DNA from: Streptomyces humi
GTDB lineage: Bacteria; Actinomycetota; Actinomycetes; Streptomycetales; Streptomycetaceae
Assembly: GCF_001005085.2 (NCBI RefSeq)
Contig: NZ_LBMU02000046.1
Span: 80,443-144,442, forward strand
Direction: 5' to 3'
DNA length: 64,000 bases
Notes under the pieces: model-generated
Seen by the model: the letters and a program-made list of their open reading frames with translations, nothing else
What the model was told of the DNA's origin: nothing
Database searches by the model: none
Made by a program: the position numbers and the translations under genes
In this document: positions 31,347 through 41,494 of the stretch, in pieces
Layout: each line of letters begins with the position of its first letter
Position numbering within the stretch: position 1 is the first letter of the stretch

Positions 31347-34082
31347 TCACGAGCCCTCGGCTTCGTCGAAGGCCTGCAAGGCGTCGCGCAGCGCGGCGCG
31401 GGAGGTGATGCCCAGCTTGGGGAACACCCGGTAGAGATGGGCGCCGGCGGTGCGGGGCGAGATGTTGAGCTGCCGGCTGATCTCCTTGTTGGACAGACCG
31501 CTCGCCGCCAGTTCGGCGATACGACGCTCCTGGGCACTCATCCTCACCCCGGCCCTGGCGTCCGCCACCCCGACGCCCACACCGGCCGCGCGCAGTTCGT
31601 CCCGTGCGCGCTGCGCCCAGAGCGGAGCCTTGAGCCGCTGTTCGAACAGCTCCAGCGCCAGGCTCAGCTGGACGCGTGCGGCCGTGTACTCCCGGCGCCG
31701 ACGCAGCCACTCGCCGTACCAGAGCCTGGTACGTGCGTACTCATAGGTCCACAGCTCGGCGTCCCGTACCGCGAGAGCCGCGTCGTACAGCGTGCCGGCC
31801 TCGTCGTCGGGTGCGGTGACCGCCACGGCCGCGGCGAGTATGACCGCGTGGTGCGGTGAGATGGCGTCCAGGCGCGCCCTCCGCCCCGCCTCCACGTGTG
31901 CGCGGGCCGCCGCGGTTCTGCCGGTGCGCATCGCGGACTCCACCAGGTCGAGGAACACACGGGAGAAATGCGGGAAGTGCGCGGGCAGTTCGCCCGGCGG
32001 GGTCAACGCGGAGGTCAGCAGATAGGCCTCCTCGAAGTCCCCGCGCCCCACGGCGGCACGGGCCCGCGTCTCGGTCACCGTCGACATCAACAGCTGCATA
32101 CGTCGCGGCTGCGCCCACGCGGTGATCGTGTCGCAGTGCCGGCGCAGTGCCTCCTCGTCCCCGCGGCCGGACGCGACCATGGCCAGCCCGTACGTGAAGA
32201 TGACGTGTACGAGGTTGTACTCGTGCTCGGTGGCGTCCGCGATGCCCTGCGACGCGATCGCCTGGATCCTGTCCCATTCACCCCGCATGAACGCCTCGTG
32301 GGCCCGGGCCACCACGCCGAAGCGCAGGCTGTCGTAAGCGCTGTGCCCGACGGCCTCCCGCCACACACCGTCGTAGAAGGTGAAGCAGTCGAGGTACATG
32401 GCCGTGTAGATCAGCCAGTTGACGCGCCACAGGGGGGTGTCGGGAGACAGCGCGGCGGTCGCCCGGTCGAGTTCCCGCCGCACGCCGTGCGCCGTCCGCG
32501 CCGGGTCGGCCACGCAGTCGAAACACATGCGCGCGGACTCGGAGACCAGGTCGAGCGCGCGGTACACCGGAGGCCACAGTTCCGCACGGCCTCCCCACAC
32601 CGCCGTGTTGAGCAGGACGTAGAACGCGTCGTCGAACGCGTCCACGTCCTGCGGGGCGCCGCTTGAGCGTGCCGCGTCCATGGCGGGAGGCAGGATGCGG
32701 TAGACCGCGTCGATGTCGCCCTCGCGATGGAACTGCACGTAGGCCGCGGCGGCCGCGCCCCGCAGTGATTCCATGGTCTGGCCGGCGAGTTCGTGGGCCG
32801 TCCCGAGGAGACCGGCGATGCCGGCGGCGAACGCCGCCTGCTCCAGGCGGCGGGCACGTTCGGCCGGGTCCTGGCTGAGTTCTGCGGCACGGCGGTACGC
32901 GGTGGCAGCCTCCGCGGCGCCGCCCCGGGCCACGGCTCGCTCCGCGGCACGGGTGAGTTCGCCGGCGACCGCCTCGTCGGGGTGGTCGGCGGCATGGGCG
33001 AGATGCAGTGCGCGTCGCTCCGGCTCCGACGTGAGGACCCCGGCGAGTGCCCGGTGTGCGGCTCTGCGCCGCGCCGCCGGGGACATGTGCACCGTGCACG
33101 AGCGGACCAGGGGATGCCGGAAGGTGACCTGCTCCGCGACGTGGTCGACACGGACGAGACCGGCGTGCTCGCTCATCTCCAGCAGGCCCTCGTCCCATTC
33201 CTCACCCCCTGTCCCGGTGCCGAAGGCCGCCCGGATGTCCCGCAGGTTGCCCGGACGCTCACCGTCCAGCGCCGTCAACAGCAGGACGAAACGCGGCGCG
33301 GAGCCGAGGCGCCGGATACGGTCGGCGAACACGCTCTCCAGGCGGCTGCTGAGCGGCAGGTTCACCGGCAGGGCCGCGGCGCCGTCCCGCTGGGCTTCGG
33401 TGAGCTGGCTCGGCAGCTCCACCAGGGCGAGCGGGTTGCCTTCGGACTCGTCCAGCAGGCGCCGCCTGGTCGATTCGGCCAGTCCCGGGTGGCTGCTGTC
33501 GAGCAGAGCCAGGGCGTCGGGGGCCGGCAGCGGGCCGACGTCGAGCACGCGCAGGCCCGTCGGGTCGAGGTAGCCGTGTGCTCCACTGCGCGCCGCCATG
33601 ACGAAGGCCGCCCGGCAACCGGTGAGTCTGCGCGTGATGAAGGTCAGCACCTCCGCGCTGGAACGGTCGATCCAGTGCGCGTCGTCCACCACCACGCACA
33701 GCGGCTGCCCCTTCGCCGCTGCCTGGAGGAGCGCCAGCGTCGCCGCGGAGATCGCGAAGCGTCCCGGCGCCGAGCCCGCACGGATGGAGAGCGCCTGTTC
33801 CAGCACCCCGCTCTGGAACGGCGGCAGTTCGGCGAGGTGATCGAAGAGCGGGTAGAGCAGCTGGTGCAGGGCGGAGAACGCGAGTTCCTGTTCGCTCTCG
33901 ACACCGACGACCTGGAGGACCCGCAGTCCGCCGACCCGGGCACGGGCGGCCACGGCGTCCAGCAGCGCGGTCTTCCCCGCGCCGGGATCACCTCTCAGCA
34001 GCAGTGCTGCTCCCGCGTTCTCCGCCTCGGCCAGCAGCGCTTCGAGGGTCTGCAACTCGGACGTACGGCCCACCAACGACAA
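31347..34082 (-). CDS. Large LuxR-family ATPase regulator (LAL)
   Basis: About 911 residues. N-terminal LVGRTSELQTLEALL, Walker A GDPGAGKTALL, Walker B LCVVVDDAHWID, a long helical TPR-like middle, and C-terminal LuxR HTH (ASGLSNKEISRQLNISPRT, HLYRVFPKLGITSRAALRD). The start is uncertain: TTG 34082 has GGAGG 4 bases upstream, TTG 34076 and GTG 34073 are alternatives. An ATG at 34214 adds 44 residues but has no Shine-Dalgarno. Divergent from a second LAL; an ATP-dependent activator of nearby operons by family precedent. Confidence 0.88.
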   Translation of the reverse strand: MSLVGRTSELQTLEALLAEAENAGAALLLRGDPGAGKTALLDAVAARARVGGLRVLQVVGVESEQELAFSALHQLLYPLFDHLAELPPFQSGVLEQALSIRAGSAPGRFAISAATLALLQAAAKGQPLCVVVDDAHWIDRSSAEVLTFITRRLTGCRAAFVMAARSGAHGYLDPTGLRVLDVGPLPAPDALALLDSSHPGLAESTRRRLLDESEGNPLALVELPSQLTEAQRDGAAALPVNLPLSSRLESVFADRIRRLGSAPRFVLLLTALDGERPGNLRDIRAAFGTGTGGEEWDEGLLEMSEHAGLVRVDHVAEQVTFRHPLVRSCTVHMSPAARRRAAHRALAGVLTSEPERRALHLAHAADHPDEAVAGELTRAAERAVARGGAAEAATAYRRAAELSQDPAERARRLEQAAFAAGIAGLLGTAHELAGQTMESLRGAAAAAYVQFHREGDIDAVYRILPPAMDAARSSGAPQDVDAFDDAFYVLLNTAVWGGRAELWPPVYRALDLVSESARMCFDCVADPARTAHGVRRELDRATAALSPDTPLWRVNWLIYTAMYLDCFTFYDGVWREAVGHSAYDSLRFGVVARAHEAFMRGEWDRIQAIASQGIADATEHEYNLVHVIFTYGLAMVASGRGDEEALRRHCDTITAWAQPRRMQLLMSTVTETRARAAVGRGDFEEAYLLTSALTPPGELPAHFPHFSRVFLDLVESAMRTGRTAAARAHVEAGRRARLDAISPHHAVILAAAVAVTAPDDEAGTLYDAALAVRDAELWTYEYARTRLWYGEWLRRRREYTAARVQLSLALELFEQRLKAPLWAQRARDELRAAGVGVGVADARAGVRMSAQERRIAELAASGLSNKEISRQLNISPRTAGAHLYRVFPKLGITSRAALRDALQAFDEAEGS

Positions 34083-34374
34083 CGTTCCTCCCACGCCCGA
34101 CGGCGGTTGCCCCTGCCGGCGCTCACATGATGGCCGAGGGGGCCAGGCGACACATCTGTCGGTCGACTGGGATCGGCCGGGTTTTGAAGAACCGTACTTG
34201 AGATACGTTTTCATCCGCACGCCCGTGCCGGGTTGTGGAATCAATCTGGAATACTTCTTGTTTCGATGTCGAAATTCTTGATTATTTCTGGAGGGGTGAC
34301 CTCTGCTGGCAGGGGAATCCGGTCGCTCCGGAATTCCGTGATAGCTTCCGGTTGATTCGAACCGGGGAGTGGCA
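34083..34374. other. AT-richer divergent promoter region between the two LAL genes
   Basis: The stretch 34180-34350 is clearly lower in GC than anything around it (for example GAAATTCTTGATTATTTCTG at 34270-34289). Two diverging promoters are expected here. No repeat was convincing. Confidence 0.5.
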
Positions 34375-37272
34375 ATGGTCCGTGTACGCGTGGAAGTCGA
34401 CGCATCGAACGGGATCATCGGGCGCGAGCCGGAGATGGCACGCATTCTGCGGGGCCTTTTTCCGGAGCGGGCCGAGAATTCAAGTGCTCTTCTTCTCGTG
34501 GGTGAGTCCGGTATCGGAAAGACCACGCTGCTGCACGCCGTCGAGGCGGAAGCGGCCCGCCGCGGCACCACCGTGATCAGCTGCGCCGGCAGCCGTGCCG
34601 AGCACACACTTGAACATGGCGCTCTGCACCAGTTGCTCAGGCCCGCGCTGAAACACCTGCCCCGGATTCCGGTTCCGCAGCGTGCGGCCCTCTCCCGAGC
34701 CCTCGGCCTGCACCACACCGCTGCCCGTGTCACCGGACCGGACCAGGACGGCGCCGACGACCGGCTGCTCGTCGGACTGGGGTCCCTGAACCTGCTGCTG
34801 GCGTCGGCGCGCCACCGCCCCGTCACGATCGTCGTGGACGACATGCAGTGGCTGGACGGCGCCTCCCTGCGGACGGTGCTGTTCGTCGCGCGGCGTCTCG
34901 TCGGCGAACCGGTGGGCCTGCTGGCGGCGGTGCGTGGTGACAGCGCGGCCGGCCCCGGCTGGCCCGGTTTCGAGCAGGTGCCGGTCGGGCCGCTGTCCGC
35001 GGAAGCGGCCGGCCGCCTGCTGGACGCTCAGCCTGTCGTTCCCAGGGGCTGGGGACGCAGGCAGGTGCTGCGAGCGGCGGCGGGACTTCCGTTGGCACTG
35101 GTGGAACTGGCACGGGACGCCGCGGAGCGGGGTGCTTCCGGGTGGGACCCGGGAGTGGGCGCGGACTTCGCGCTGCCGGCCCGGCTGGAGAAGGCCTTCG
35201 CGGAACGGCTCGGCGCACTGTCGGCTTCGACCCGCCAGGTGTTGCTGTTCGCCGCCGCGGCGGACGGGCCGGACATGGCGGCGGCTCTGTCGGCGGCCGC
35301 GTCGGTGCCCGGAGGCGCCGAGGCATGGGCGGCCGCGAAGGACGCGCGACTGGTGCGTCTGGTGAGCGGGCGGGTCGAGTTCCGGCATCCGCTGATGCGG
35401 TCCGCGGTGTACGGGGCGGCGTCGTTCACGGAACGCCGCGAGACGCATCTCCGGTTGGCCGACGGTCTGGCGGGAGAGCCCGACCGACGGGCGTGGCATC
35501 TGGCCGCGGCCTGTCTCGCACCGGACGAGTCGGTCGCGGGCGCGCTGGTGGAGACGGCGGGCCGGGCCCGCCGACGCGGCGGCTCCCGGCTGGCGGCCGC
35601 GGCGTTGGAGCGCGCGGCGCGGTTGAGTGAACAGGGCCGGGCGCGGGCCCGCAGGTTGCTGGACGCGTGCGATCTCGCCGCGCACGCGGGTGAGCCCTGG
35701 TGGGTCGAGGCGCTGGCGGGCGAGGTGGCCGCGGCGACGGACGACACCGAGATGTTGGCCGCGGCGGCGTTGCGCCGCGGGTGGGCGATGGCTGCGACGG
35801 GACGGCAGCGGGCGGCGCTCTCGCAACTGCTGCCCCTGGCCGCCGACATGACGGAGACCTCACCGGTGACGGCACTGGAAGCGATCAGTCACGGTGCGGT
35901 GGTGCTGTATTGCAGCGGCGACGTGACGCTCCGCCGGCAGGCGCTGGCGGCGCTGGCGGACATCCCGGAGGATGTCGGCAGCGCGCACGAACAGGTGTGG
36001 GCACGTGCCTGCTGCGATCCGTTCGGCGACCGTCGGGGTGTGCTGGCGGCACTGGCACGCGCCACGGCCGAGACGGACGGCCTGCCGGAGCGGTCGACCA
36101 TGCTGGGAAGCGCGGCGTGGCTCCTCGACGAGACGGCGCTCGCGGTGCGGCTGCTCAGTGCGGCGACGGAGCGGGTGCGCGAGGTGCCGACCGCGGGTTC
36201 CGGCGCGACGGTGGGACAGACGCTGGCGCTGGCGCAGTTCGACGCCGGAGCGTGGGATGCGGCGTGTGAGTCCGCCGGGGACGCGCGGCGGGCGGCGGCG
36301 GAGAACGGGCTGGAGACGGCGACGTGGGTGGCCGTGTACGTGAACGCGATGGTGCTCGCGTCGCGCGGAGAGGACGCCCGCGCGCTGATGGGGCGGGCCG
36401 TGACGGGTCTCGACGTCTCGGAGAGCCGGGCGCTGGGGGTGCGTACGGCGAGGGTACGGGCGGCGGTGGCCGCCGCCGAGGGGGATCACCCGGTGGAGTT
36501 CGAGTTGCTGCGTGGGCTGTTCACGACGGGGCCCGAGCCACGGCCGGTGCACTACCACTGCTCCTTGTACGGCGTGGGGGACCTGGCAGCCGCTGCCGTC
36601 CGGGTCGGGCGGCCGGAGGAGGCGCTCGCGGTGGTGGCCGCGGTCGAGCGGTGGGTGGGCGATGGGATGTCGGACCGCCTGCGGCTGATCGTGGCGCGGG
36701 CGCGGGCGCTGCTGTGCGAGGGGGAGGACGCGGAAGGGCTGTTCCGTACGGTCGTGGAGGACTCGATGGGAGAACAGTGGCCGTTCGAGCGTGCGGTGGC
36801 GTCTCTGGAGTTCGGTGAGTGGCTGCGCCGCAGGCGTCGGATGAGCGAGGCGCGGGCTCAACTGGCGCGGGCACTGACGGTGTTCGAGCGGCTGCGGGCC
36901 CTTCCGTGGGTGGAGCGGACGGCGGGGGAGCTGCGGGCCTGCGGGGTGCCTGTCCGGGACGCGGAGGGGAGGCCAGGACCGGTGGAGCGGCTGACTCCGC
37001 AGCAGTTGCAGATCGCGCGGCTGGCGGCGACGGGGCTCACCAACCGGCAGATCGGCGAGCGGTTGCTGCTGTCCGCCCGTACCGTGGGCTTCCACCTGTA
37101 CCAGGTGTTCCCCAAGCTGGGCGTCAGCAGCCGGACCCAGCTCCACGACGCACTCGGCCGCGCCCGGAGGACGCAGGAGCGGCGACCGGAAGCCGCGTCC
37201 ACCGGCGGTGCTGACCACCCGGGCGGGGCGCCGCGGCTTCTCAGTCCACCCAGGAGGAGAACAGCGCGTTGA
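34375..37272 (+). CDS. Large LuxR-family ATPase regulator (LAL)
   Basis: 965 residues. IIGREPEMARILRGLF, Walker A GESGIGKTTLL, Walker B VTIVVDDMQWLD, long helical middle, then LuxR HTH AATGLTNRQIGERLLLSART and HLYQVFPKLGVSSRTQLHD. ATG 34375 follows GGGGAG at 7 bases; GTG 34369 is an alternative. Its last 32 bases overlap the end of the convergent FAD oxidoreductase gene. The codon use of its 3' half is rich in GTG/GCG and plain, unlike its neighbours, but still coding. Confidence 0.91.
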   Translation: MVRVRVEVDASNGIIGREPEMARILRGLFPERAENSSALLLVGESGIGKTTLLHAVEAEAARRGTTVISCAGSRAEHTLEHGALHQLLRPALKHLPRIPVPQRAALSRALGLHHTAARVTGPDQDGADDRLLVGLGSLNLLLASARHRPVTIVVDDMQWLDGASLRTVLFVARRLVGEPVGLLAAVRGDSAAGPGWPGFEQVPVGPLSAEAAGRLLDAQPVVPRGWGRRQVLRAAAGLPLALVELARDAAERGASGWDPGVGADFALPARLEKAFAERLGALSASTRQVLLFAAAADGPDMAAALSAAASVPGGAEAWAAAKDARLVRLVSGRVEFRHPLMRSAVYGAASFTERRETHLRLADGLAGEPDRRAWHLAAACLAPDESVAGALVETAGRARRRGGSRLAAAALERAARLSEQGRARARRLLDACDLAAHAGEPWWVEALAGEVAAATDDTEMLAAAALRRGWAMAATGRQRAALSQLLPLAADMTETSPVTALEAISHGAVVLYCSGDVTLRRQALAALADIPEDVGSAHEQVWARACCDPFGDRRGVLAALARATAETDGLPERSTMLGSAAWLLDETALAVRLLSAATERVREVPTAGSGATVGQTLALAQFDAGAWDAACESAGDARRAAAENGLETATWVAVYVNAMVLASRGEDARALMGRAVTGLDVSESRALGVRTARVRAAVAAAEGDHPVEFELLRGLFTTGPEPRPVHYHCSLYGVGDLAAAAVRVGRPEEALAVVAAVERWVGDGMSDRLRLIVARARALLCEGEDAEGLFRTVVEDSMGEQWPFERAVASLEFGEWLRRRRRMSEARAQLARALTVFERLRALPWVERTAGELRACGVPVRDAEGRPGPVERLTPQQLQIARLAATGLTNRQIGERLLLSARTVGFHLYQVFPKLGVSSRTQLHDALGRARRTQERRPEAASTGGADHPGGAPRLLSPPRRRTAR

Positions 37273-38629
37273 GCCCTTCCGCCATGGTCGGATGCGCGAT
37301 CATCCCGTCCCGCAGCCGGGTGAACGGCAGCCCGGCCCACATGGCCGTCTGCACCACCGACAACACCTCCGCTGATTCGGGGCCGAGCAGGGCCGCCCCC
37401 AGGATCTGCTCGCTGTCCCGGTCCACCACCGCCTTCCACAGACCGCGGGTCTCCCGCAGCGTGCGCGCCCGAGGGACGGCCCCGACCGGCAGTTTCGCGA
37501 CCCTGATGGCACGGCCGGTCGCGCGGGCCTGCTCCTCGGTCAGACCGATCCGCGCCAGTTCCGGGTCGGTGAACAGGTTCCAGGGCACCAGCCGGCCGGC
37601 CGTGCTGCGCGTACCGCCGTCGATGTTGGCCTTGACGACGCGGTAGTCGTCCAGCGACACGTGTGTGAACTGCGCGCCGCCGGCCACGTCCCCCACCGCC
37701 CAGGTGCGCGGGGCGTCGGTCGCCAGCCTGTCGTCCACCCGTACGAACCCGCGGCCGTCGGTCCGCACGCCCGCCGCCTCCAGACCGAGGTCGCGCGTGA
37801 CCGGCACCCTGCCGGTCGCCGCGAGGACGTCGTCGGCGGTCAGGGATCGCCCGTCGGCCAGCAGCACCCGCACCGTCCGACCCTCCCGGACCACTTCCTT
37901 CACCGTCACGTCGAAGACGAGTTCGACGCCGTCCGCCCGGAGGCACGCCGCCAGGGCAGAGGCGATGTCACGGTCCTCGTTCCGCAGCAGGTGGGGCCCG
38001 CGTTCCAGAACCGTCACGCGACTGCCGAACGCGGCGAACATGTCGGCGAACTCAAGTCCCACATAGCCCGCGCCGATGACCACGAGCCGCTTCGGGATGC
38101 GGCGCAGGCGCAGGATGCTCTCGCTGGTCAGTGGCTCCGCTCCGGCAAGCCCCGGAATGGCGGCGACATGCGGCTCGGTCCCCGTGTTGATCACCACGTC
38201 GGTACCGCGTACGACACGGCGGCTCCCGTCGGCGAGGCGGATCTCCACGGTCCGCTCCGCCACGAAGCGGGCGGCGCCGAGAACGAAGTCCATGCCGCTG
38301 TCCAGGAACTGACGACGGTTGAGCTCCACCATGTCGGAGACCACGCCCTCCTTGTGCGCACGCAGCAGCTCCAGGTCGACCCGCGGCGAACCCAGCCGCA
38401 GGCCCAGCGACTCGGCACCGGCGGCCCGGCGGGCGAGCCGTGCGCTGGTCACCAGCGTCTTGGTCGGAATGCAGGCGACGTTGACACAGCTGCCGCCGAT
38501 CATGCTCTTCTCGACCATGACCACCCTGCGGCCGGCCCGCGCGGTGTCCATGGCGAGCGTTTTTCCGGCCTTGCCGCCACCTACCACCAGCAGGTCCACG
38601 TCCTCCACGATGTCCTCCACGACGTCCAT
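37241..38629 (-). CDS. FAD-dependent pyridine nucleotide-disulfide oxidoreductase (mercuric-reductase-like)
   Basis: 462 residues. FAD motif LLVVGGGKAGKTLA, redox disulfide GGSCVNVACIPTK (Cys-x4-Cys), NAD(P) motif VIGAGYVGLEFA, second FAD motif TWAVGDVAGG, and the dimerisation domain with AHPTMAEGLNALF that supplies the His/Glu pair. It has the two redox Cys, but no N-terminal HMA domain and no C-terminal Cys pair needed by true mercuric reductase. More likely a dihydrolipoamide-dehydrogenase-like or reactive-chlorine-type reductase. GGAGAGGG precedes ATG 38629. Confidence 0.9.
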   Translation of the reverse strand: MDVVEDIVEDVDLLVVGGGKAGKTLAMDTARAGRRVVMVEKSMIGGSCVNVACIPTKTLVTSARLARRAAGAESLGLRLGSPRVDLELLRAHKEGVVSDMVELNRRQFLDSGMDFVLGAARFVAERTVEIRLADGSRRVVRGTDVVINTGTEPHVAAIPGLAGAEPLTSESILRLRRIPKRLVVIGAGYVGLEFADMFAAFGSRVTVLERGPHLLRNEDRDIASALAACLRADGVELVFDVTVKEVVREGRTVRVLLADGRSLTADDVLAATGRVPVTRDLGLEAAGVRTDGRGFVRVDDRLATDAPRTWAVGDVAGGAQFTHVSLDDYRVVKANIDGGTRSTAGRLVPWNLFTDPELARIGLTEEQARATGRAIRVAKLPVGAVPRARTLRETRGLWKAVVDRDSEQILGAALLGPESAEVLSVVQTAMWAGLPFTRLRDGMIAHPTMAEGLNALFSSWVD

Positions 38630-39053
38630 TCCCTCTCCGTCCTCCTCAGCTGCGAACAAGGGGTGGGGTGGGGCGGTCGGCGCGTCCCGCACCGGCCCCG
38701 GGGCGAGACTCGCCGTTCGCCCGGGCGGCCGCATCAGTCGAATGACCCGCCACTTCGCGGCACCACCCGAGAAACGTCTCCCCGCCGGCCGTGACGGATC
38801 GCGGAACGGCAGCACGTGGCGCACAGCGACCCGAGCGCCGCCCCGCAGGGGACCCGGGCCGCGCGGCCGGCCCCGTTCTCCGGCGGGTCCACGGGGCCGT
38901 TGCCCGGTGGGGCGTCCGCCGCGGTGAGTCAACCGACTGATGGCCGTCAAGCGGCCCGAACCTACGTTGTCAGCACGGCCCTGCGGCGATGCGGACCGAG
39001 GCGGCGGAGCAGCTGCCCGACGGACGTCCTGAAGGTGAAAGGAGGACGCCTCG
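38630..39053. other. Divergent spacer between FAD oxidoreductase and SARP genes
   Basis: 424 bases without a recognisable gene. The right part (38930-38985) is lower in GC, with TCAACCGACTGATGG and TCAAGCGGCC, and may hold the SARP promoter. A Shine-Dalgarno AAAGGAGG lies at 39038-39045. Nothing else supported. Confidence 0.5.
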
Positions 39054-41090
39054 ATGCCCGTGACACCACGCCGACGCGTCGGCGAAGAACAGGAACCGGC
39101 GCAAGCGACGCGTTTCACGCTGCTGGGTCCGCTGCGGGCCTGGCGGGGCGAGGACGAACTCCCGCTCGGCCCCCGCCAGCAGCGTCTGCTCCTTGCCGCG
39201 CTGCTGGCGGGCGCGGGACGGCCCGTCCCCCTGTCCGAACTGATCGGCCTGCTGTGGGACGGCGAGCCGCCGGTCAGCGCCGTGAACGCGGTCCACCGCT
39301 ATGTCGGCTCGCTGCGGCGGCTTCTCGAACCCGGCCTGCCGGCCAGATCGCCGGGCAGGTGGATCGTCCGGCAGGCGGGGAGTTATCTGCTCGGTGTCGA
39401 CGCCGAAGGCCTGGACCTGCTCAGGTTCCGCGCCCTCGTCCGGCAGGCCCGCGCCTCGGCCGCCACGGGCCACCTCCCGGCGGCCGTCGACATGTATCTG
39501 GAGGCACTGGCACTGTGGCAGGGGCCCTGCGCGGAGGACCTGGGCGCCCTGGCCGCGGTGCACCCGGCCTTCACCCTGGTGGAACACGAATACGCTCCGG
39601 TCGTGTGCGAGGCGGCCACCACGGCCCTTCGGTGCGGCAGGTCCGGCTCCGTCCTGCTGTCCGTACGACAGGCCGCCGACCGCTGCCCGCTCGACGAGGC
39701 GCTCCAGGCGTCCGTGCTGCTCGTGCTGGCCGCCGACGGCAAGCAGGCCGAAGCGATCACGCAGTACCACAGCATCAGGAACCGGCTGTCGGACGAGCTG
39801 GGGATCGATCCCGGACCGGCGCTGCGGGCCGCTCACCAGAGCGTTCTGCGCGGTGGCCCGGCGGAGCCCTGGGTACCGGCGTCCACCGGGTCCATGGTGC
39901 CGCCCCGTCCCCGGGCCCGAACGCCGTGGTCCGGGCCCGCCCAGCTACCGCGTGACCTGGCCTCCTTCACCGGGCGCGAGCAGGCCCTGGGCCAGGCACT
40001 GGACACCGCGCGCCAGGTCGGCGACGGCCTGCGGGTTGTGGCCTTCGACGGCATACCCGGAGTCGGCAAGACCGCGTCGGCGGTCCACTTCGCCCACCGG
40101 GTGGCGGCGGACTTTCCCGACGGCCGGCTCTACGCGGATCTCGGCGGATTCGCCTCGCACCGGGTTCCCGCGCATCCCGCCGAGGTACTGCACGGGTTCC
40201 TGGAGGCGCTGGGGGTGGACCGGCGCCGTGTTCCCGCCTCGGTGGAGGCCAGGTCGGCTCTGCTCCGCAGTGTCCTGTCCGGGCGGCGCGTGCTCATGGT
40301 GCTCGACAACGCCCTCGACGCGGACCAGGTGCGGCCCTTGCTGCCCGGAACCCCCGAGTGCATGGTGGTGGTCACCAGCCGACGTCGGCTGACCCGTCTG
40401 GCGACGACGCACGGAGCACGGCTGATCTCGCTGGACGTGCTCTCGGCGGCCGAGGCGACGGAATGCTTCCTGCGACGTCTCGGCCGCGCACGGGCCGACG
40501 CCGGGACGGCCGTCATCCAGGAGATCGTGGCGGGCTGCGGCCGGCTGCCGCTCGCCCTGGCCGTCGCGGCCGCCCGTGCGGCGAGCCGCCCCGAACAGCC
40601 GCTGACCCGGCTGGCCGCCGAACTCACCGCCGCACGGGGCAGCCTCGCCGGCTTCGACGAGGCCGACGGCGCCAATTTCCTGCGCGGGGCCTTCTCCTGG
40701 TCCCATCGGACACTCGGCGCCGAGGCGAAACGGGTCTTCTCCCTGCTGCCGCGACACGTGCCGGCTGACGTCAGCACGGCCGCGCTGGCGCGCCTGGCCG
40801 GTGTCCCGCCGGGCGCGGCGGCCGTCGCTGCCGGGGAACTGGTCCGTGTCCGGCTGCTCGACGTCCGAGGCCCTGACCGGTACGGCGCGCACGACCTGGT
40901 ACGTGCCTACGCCGCCGAACTCGGCCGCACCGGGGAACCCGGCCGAGTGACCGCCCCGCAGGTCCGGAACGGGCACGCACGCCCGTCGTCGAGGGGCCCG
41001 GCCGCCGTCCGCGCGGCCCGACGCACGTCCGGGCGAGCTGCACCCCTGGACGCGTCGCGCGCGATGGCGACCCGTCCGGGCCCAGGCTGA
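39054..41090 (+). CDS. AfsR/SARP-family transcriptional activator without TPR domain
   Basis: 678 residues. N-terminal winged helix (TLLGPLRAWRGEDELPLGPR, HRYVGSLRRLLEP) and bacterial transcriptional activation domain (about 110-255). NB-ARC ATPase with FDGIPGVGKTASAVHFA, LMVLDNALDADQ and VVVTSRRRL follows. It ends after the winged-helix region (about 610) with a basic tail; the TPR module of AfsR is absent. AAAGGAGG precedes ATG 39054. Closely related to the second SARP at 53456 in the first 270 residues. Confidence 0.91.
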   Translation: MPVTPRRRVGEEQEPAQATRFTLLGPLRAWRGEDELPLGPRQQRLLLAALLAGAGRPVPLSELIGLLWDGEPPVSAVNAVHRYVGSLRRLLEPGLPARSPGRWIVRQAGSYLLGVDAEGLDLLRFRALVRQARASAATGHLPAAVDMYLEALALWQGPCAEDLGALAAVHPAFTLVEHEYAPVVCEAATTALRCGRSGSVLLSVRQAADRCPLDEALQASVLLVLAADGKQAEAITQYHSIRNRLSDELGIDPGPALRAAHQSVLRGGPAEPWVPASTGSMVPPRPRARTPWSGPAQLPRDLASFTGREQALGQALDTARQVGDGLRVVAFDGIPGVGKTASAVHFAHRVAADFPDGRLYADLGGFASHRVPAHPAEVLHGFLEALGVDRRRVPASVEARSALLRSVLSGRRVLMVLDNALDADQVRPLLPGTPECMVVVTSRRRLTRLATTHGARLISLDVLSAAEATECFLRRLGRARADAGTAVIQEIVAGCGRLPLALAVAAARAASRPEQPLTRLAAELTAARGSLAGFDEADGANFLRGAFSWSHRTLGAEAKRVFSLLPRHVPADVSTAALARLAGVPPGAAAVAAGELVRVRLLDVRGPDRYGAHDLVRAYAAELGRTGEPGRVTAPQVRNGHARPSSRGPAAVRAARRTSGRAAPLDASRAMATRPGPG

Positions 41091-41494
41091 GCGACCCGTC
41101 ACACCCGCCGGGAAAGCACCTCCGGCCCGAGCCGACCGCCCCGTGCCGGACCACCGCCACCGAGCCGGACACCGACCCGAGACCGCTGCGCGCCTTCCTC
41201 GCGTGCGGCGCGTGCCGCTGGAACGGCCGTCCGGCAGGGTGAGCGTGGTCCGGGGCGTGACGGCGCCTCTCCGGCCCGCCGGCCCCGTCTCCTGACGGCC
41301 TTTTCGCGGCGGTCAAGACACGCACCACAAAGTTTCCACTGCACACTCCGCATGCTGTTCGGGAAGCAGCGTGGGGCCCGGACCGACCGGACCACCGCCG
41401 GTGCCGACCGTCCGCAACGGACGCCGGGCCCGCGGAAAGCCGCCCCCGGCCTCACCACCCCCGGGATTCCGGTCCCGTTCCGGCAGGGAGAGAC
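41091..41494. other. Leader region of the hydrolase operon
   Basis: 404 bases with no gene. The shared 33-base element is at 41309-41341, in the only AT-richer part. GGCAGGGAGAG just before 41495 is the ribosome-binding site of the hydrolase. Confidence 0.5.
41309..41341 (+). promoter_or_regulatory. 33-bp element shared with the 29-kb operon
   Basis: GCGGTCAAGA, variable six, CCACAAA, variable two, TTCCACTG: 25 of 33 identical to 29000-29032. It lies 154 bp upstream of the hydrolase ATG. Both copies precede operons with an alpha/beta hydrolase of the same family. Confidence 0.6.

Noticed and set aside
37241..38629. Mercuric reductase (MerA)
   Set aside because: No C-terminal Cys pair, no HMA domain and no mer genes nearby; only the general disulfide reductase fold is supported.
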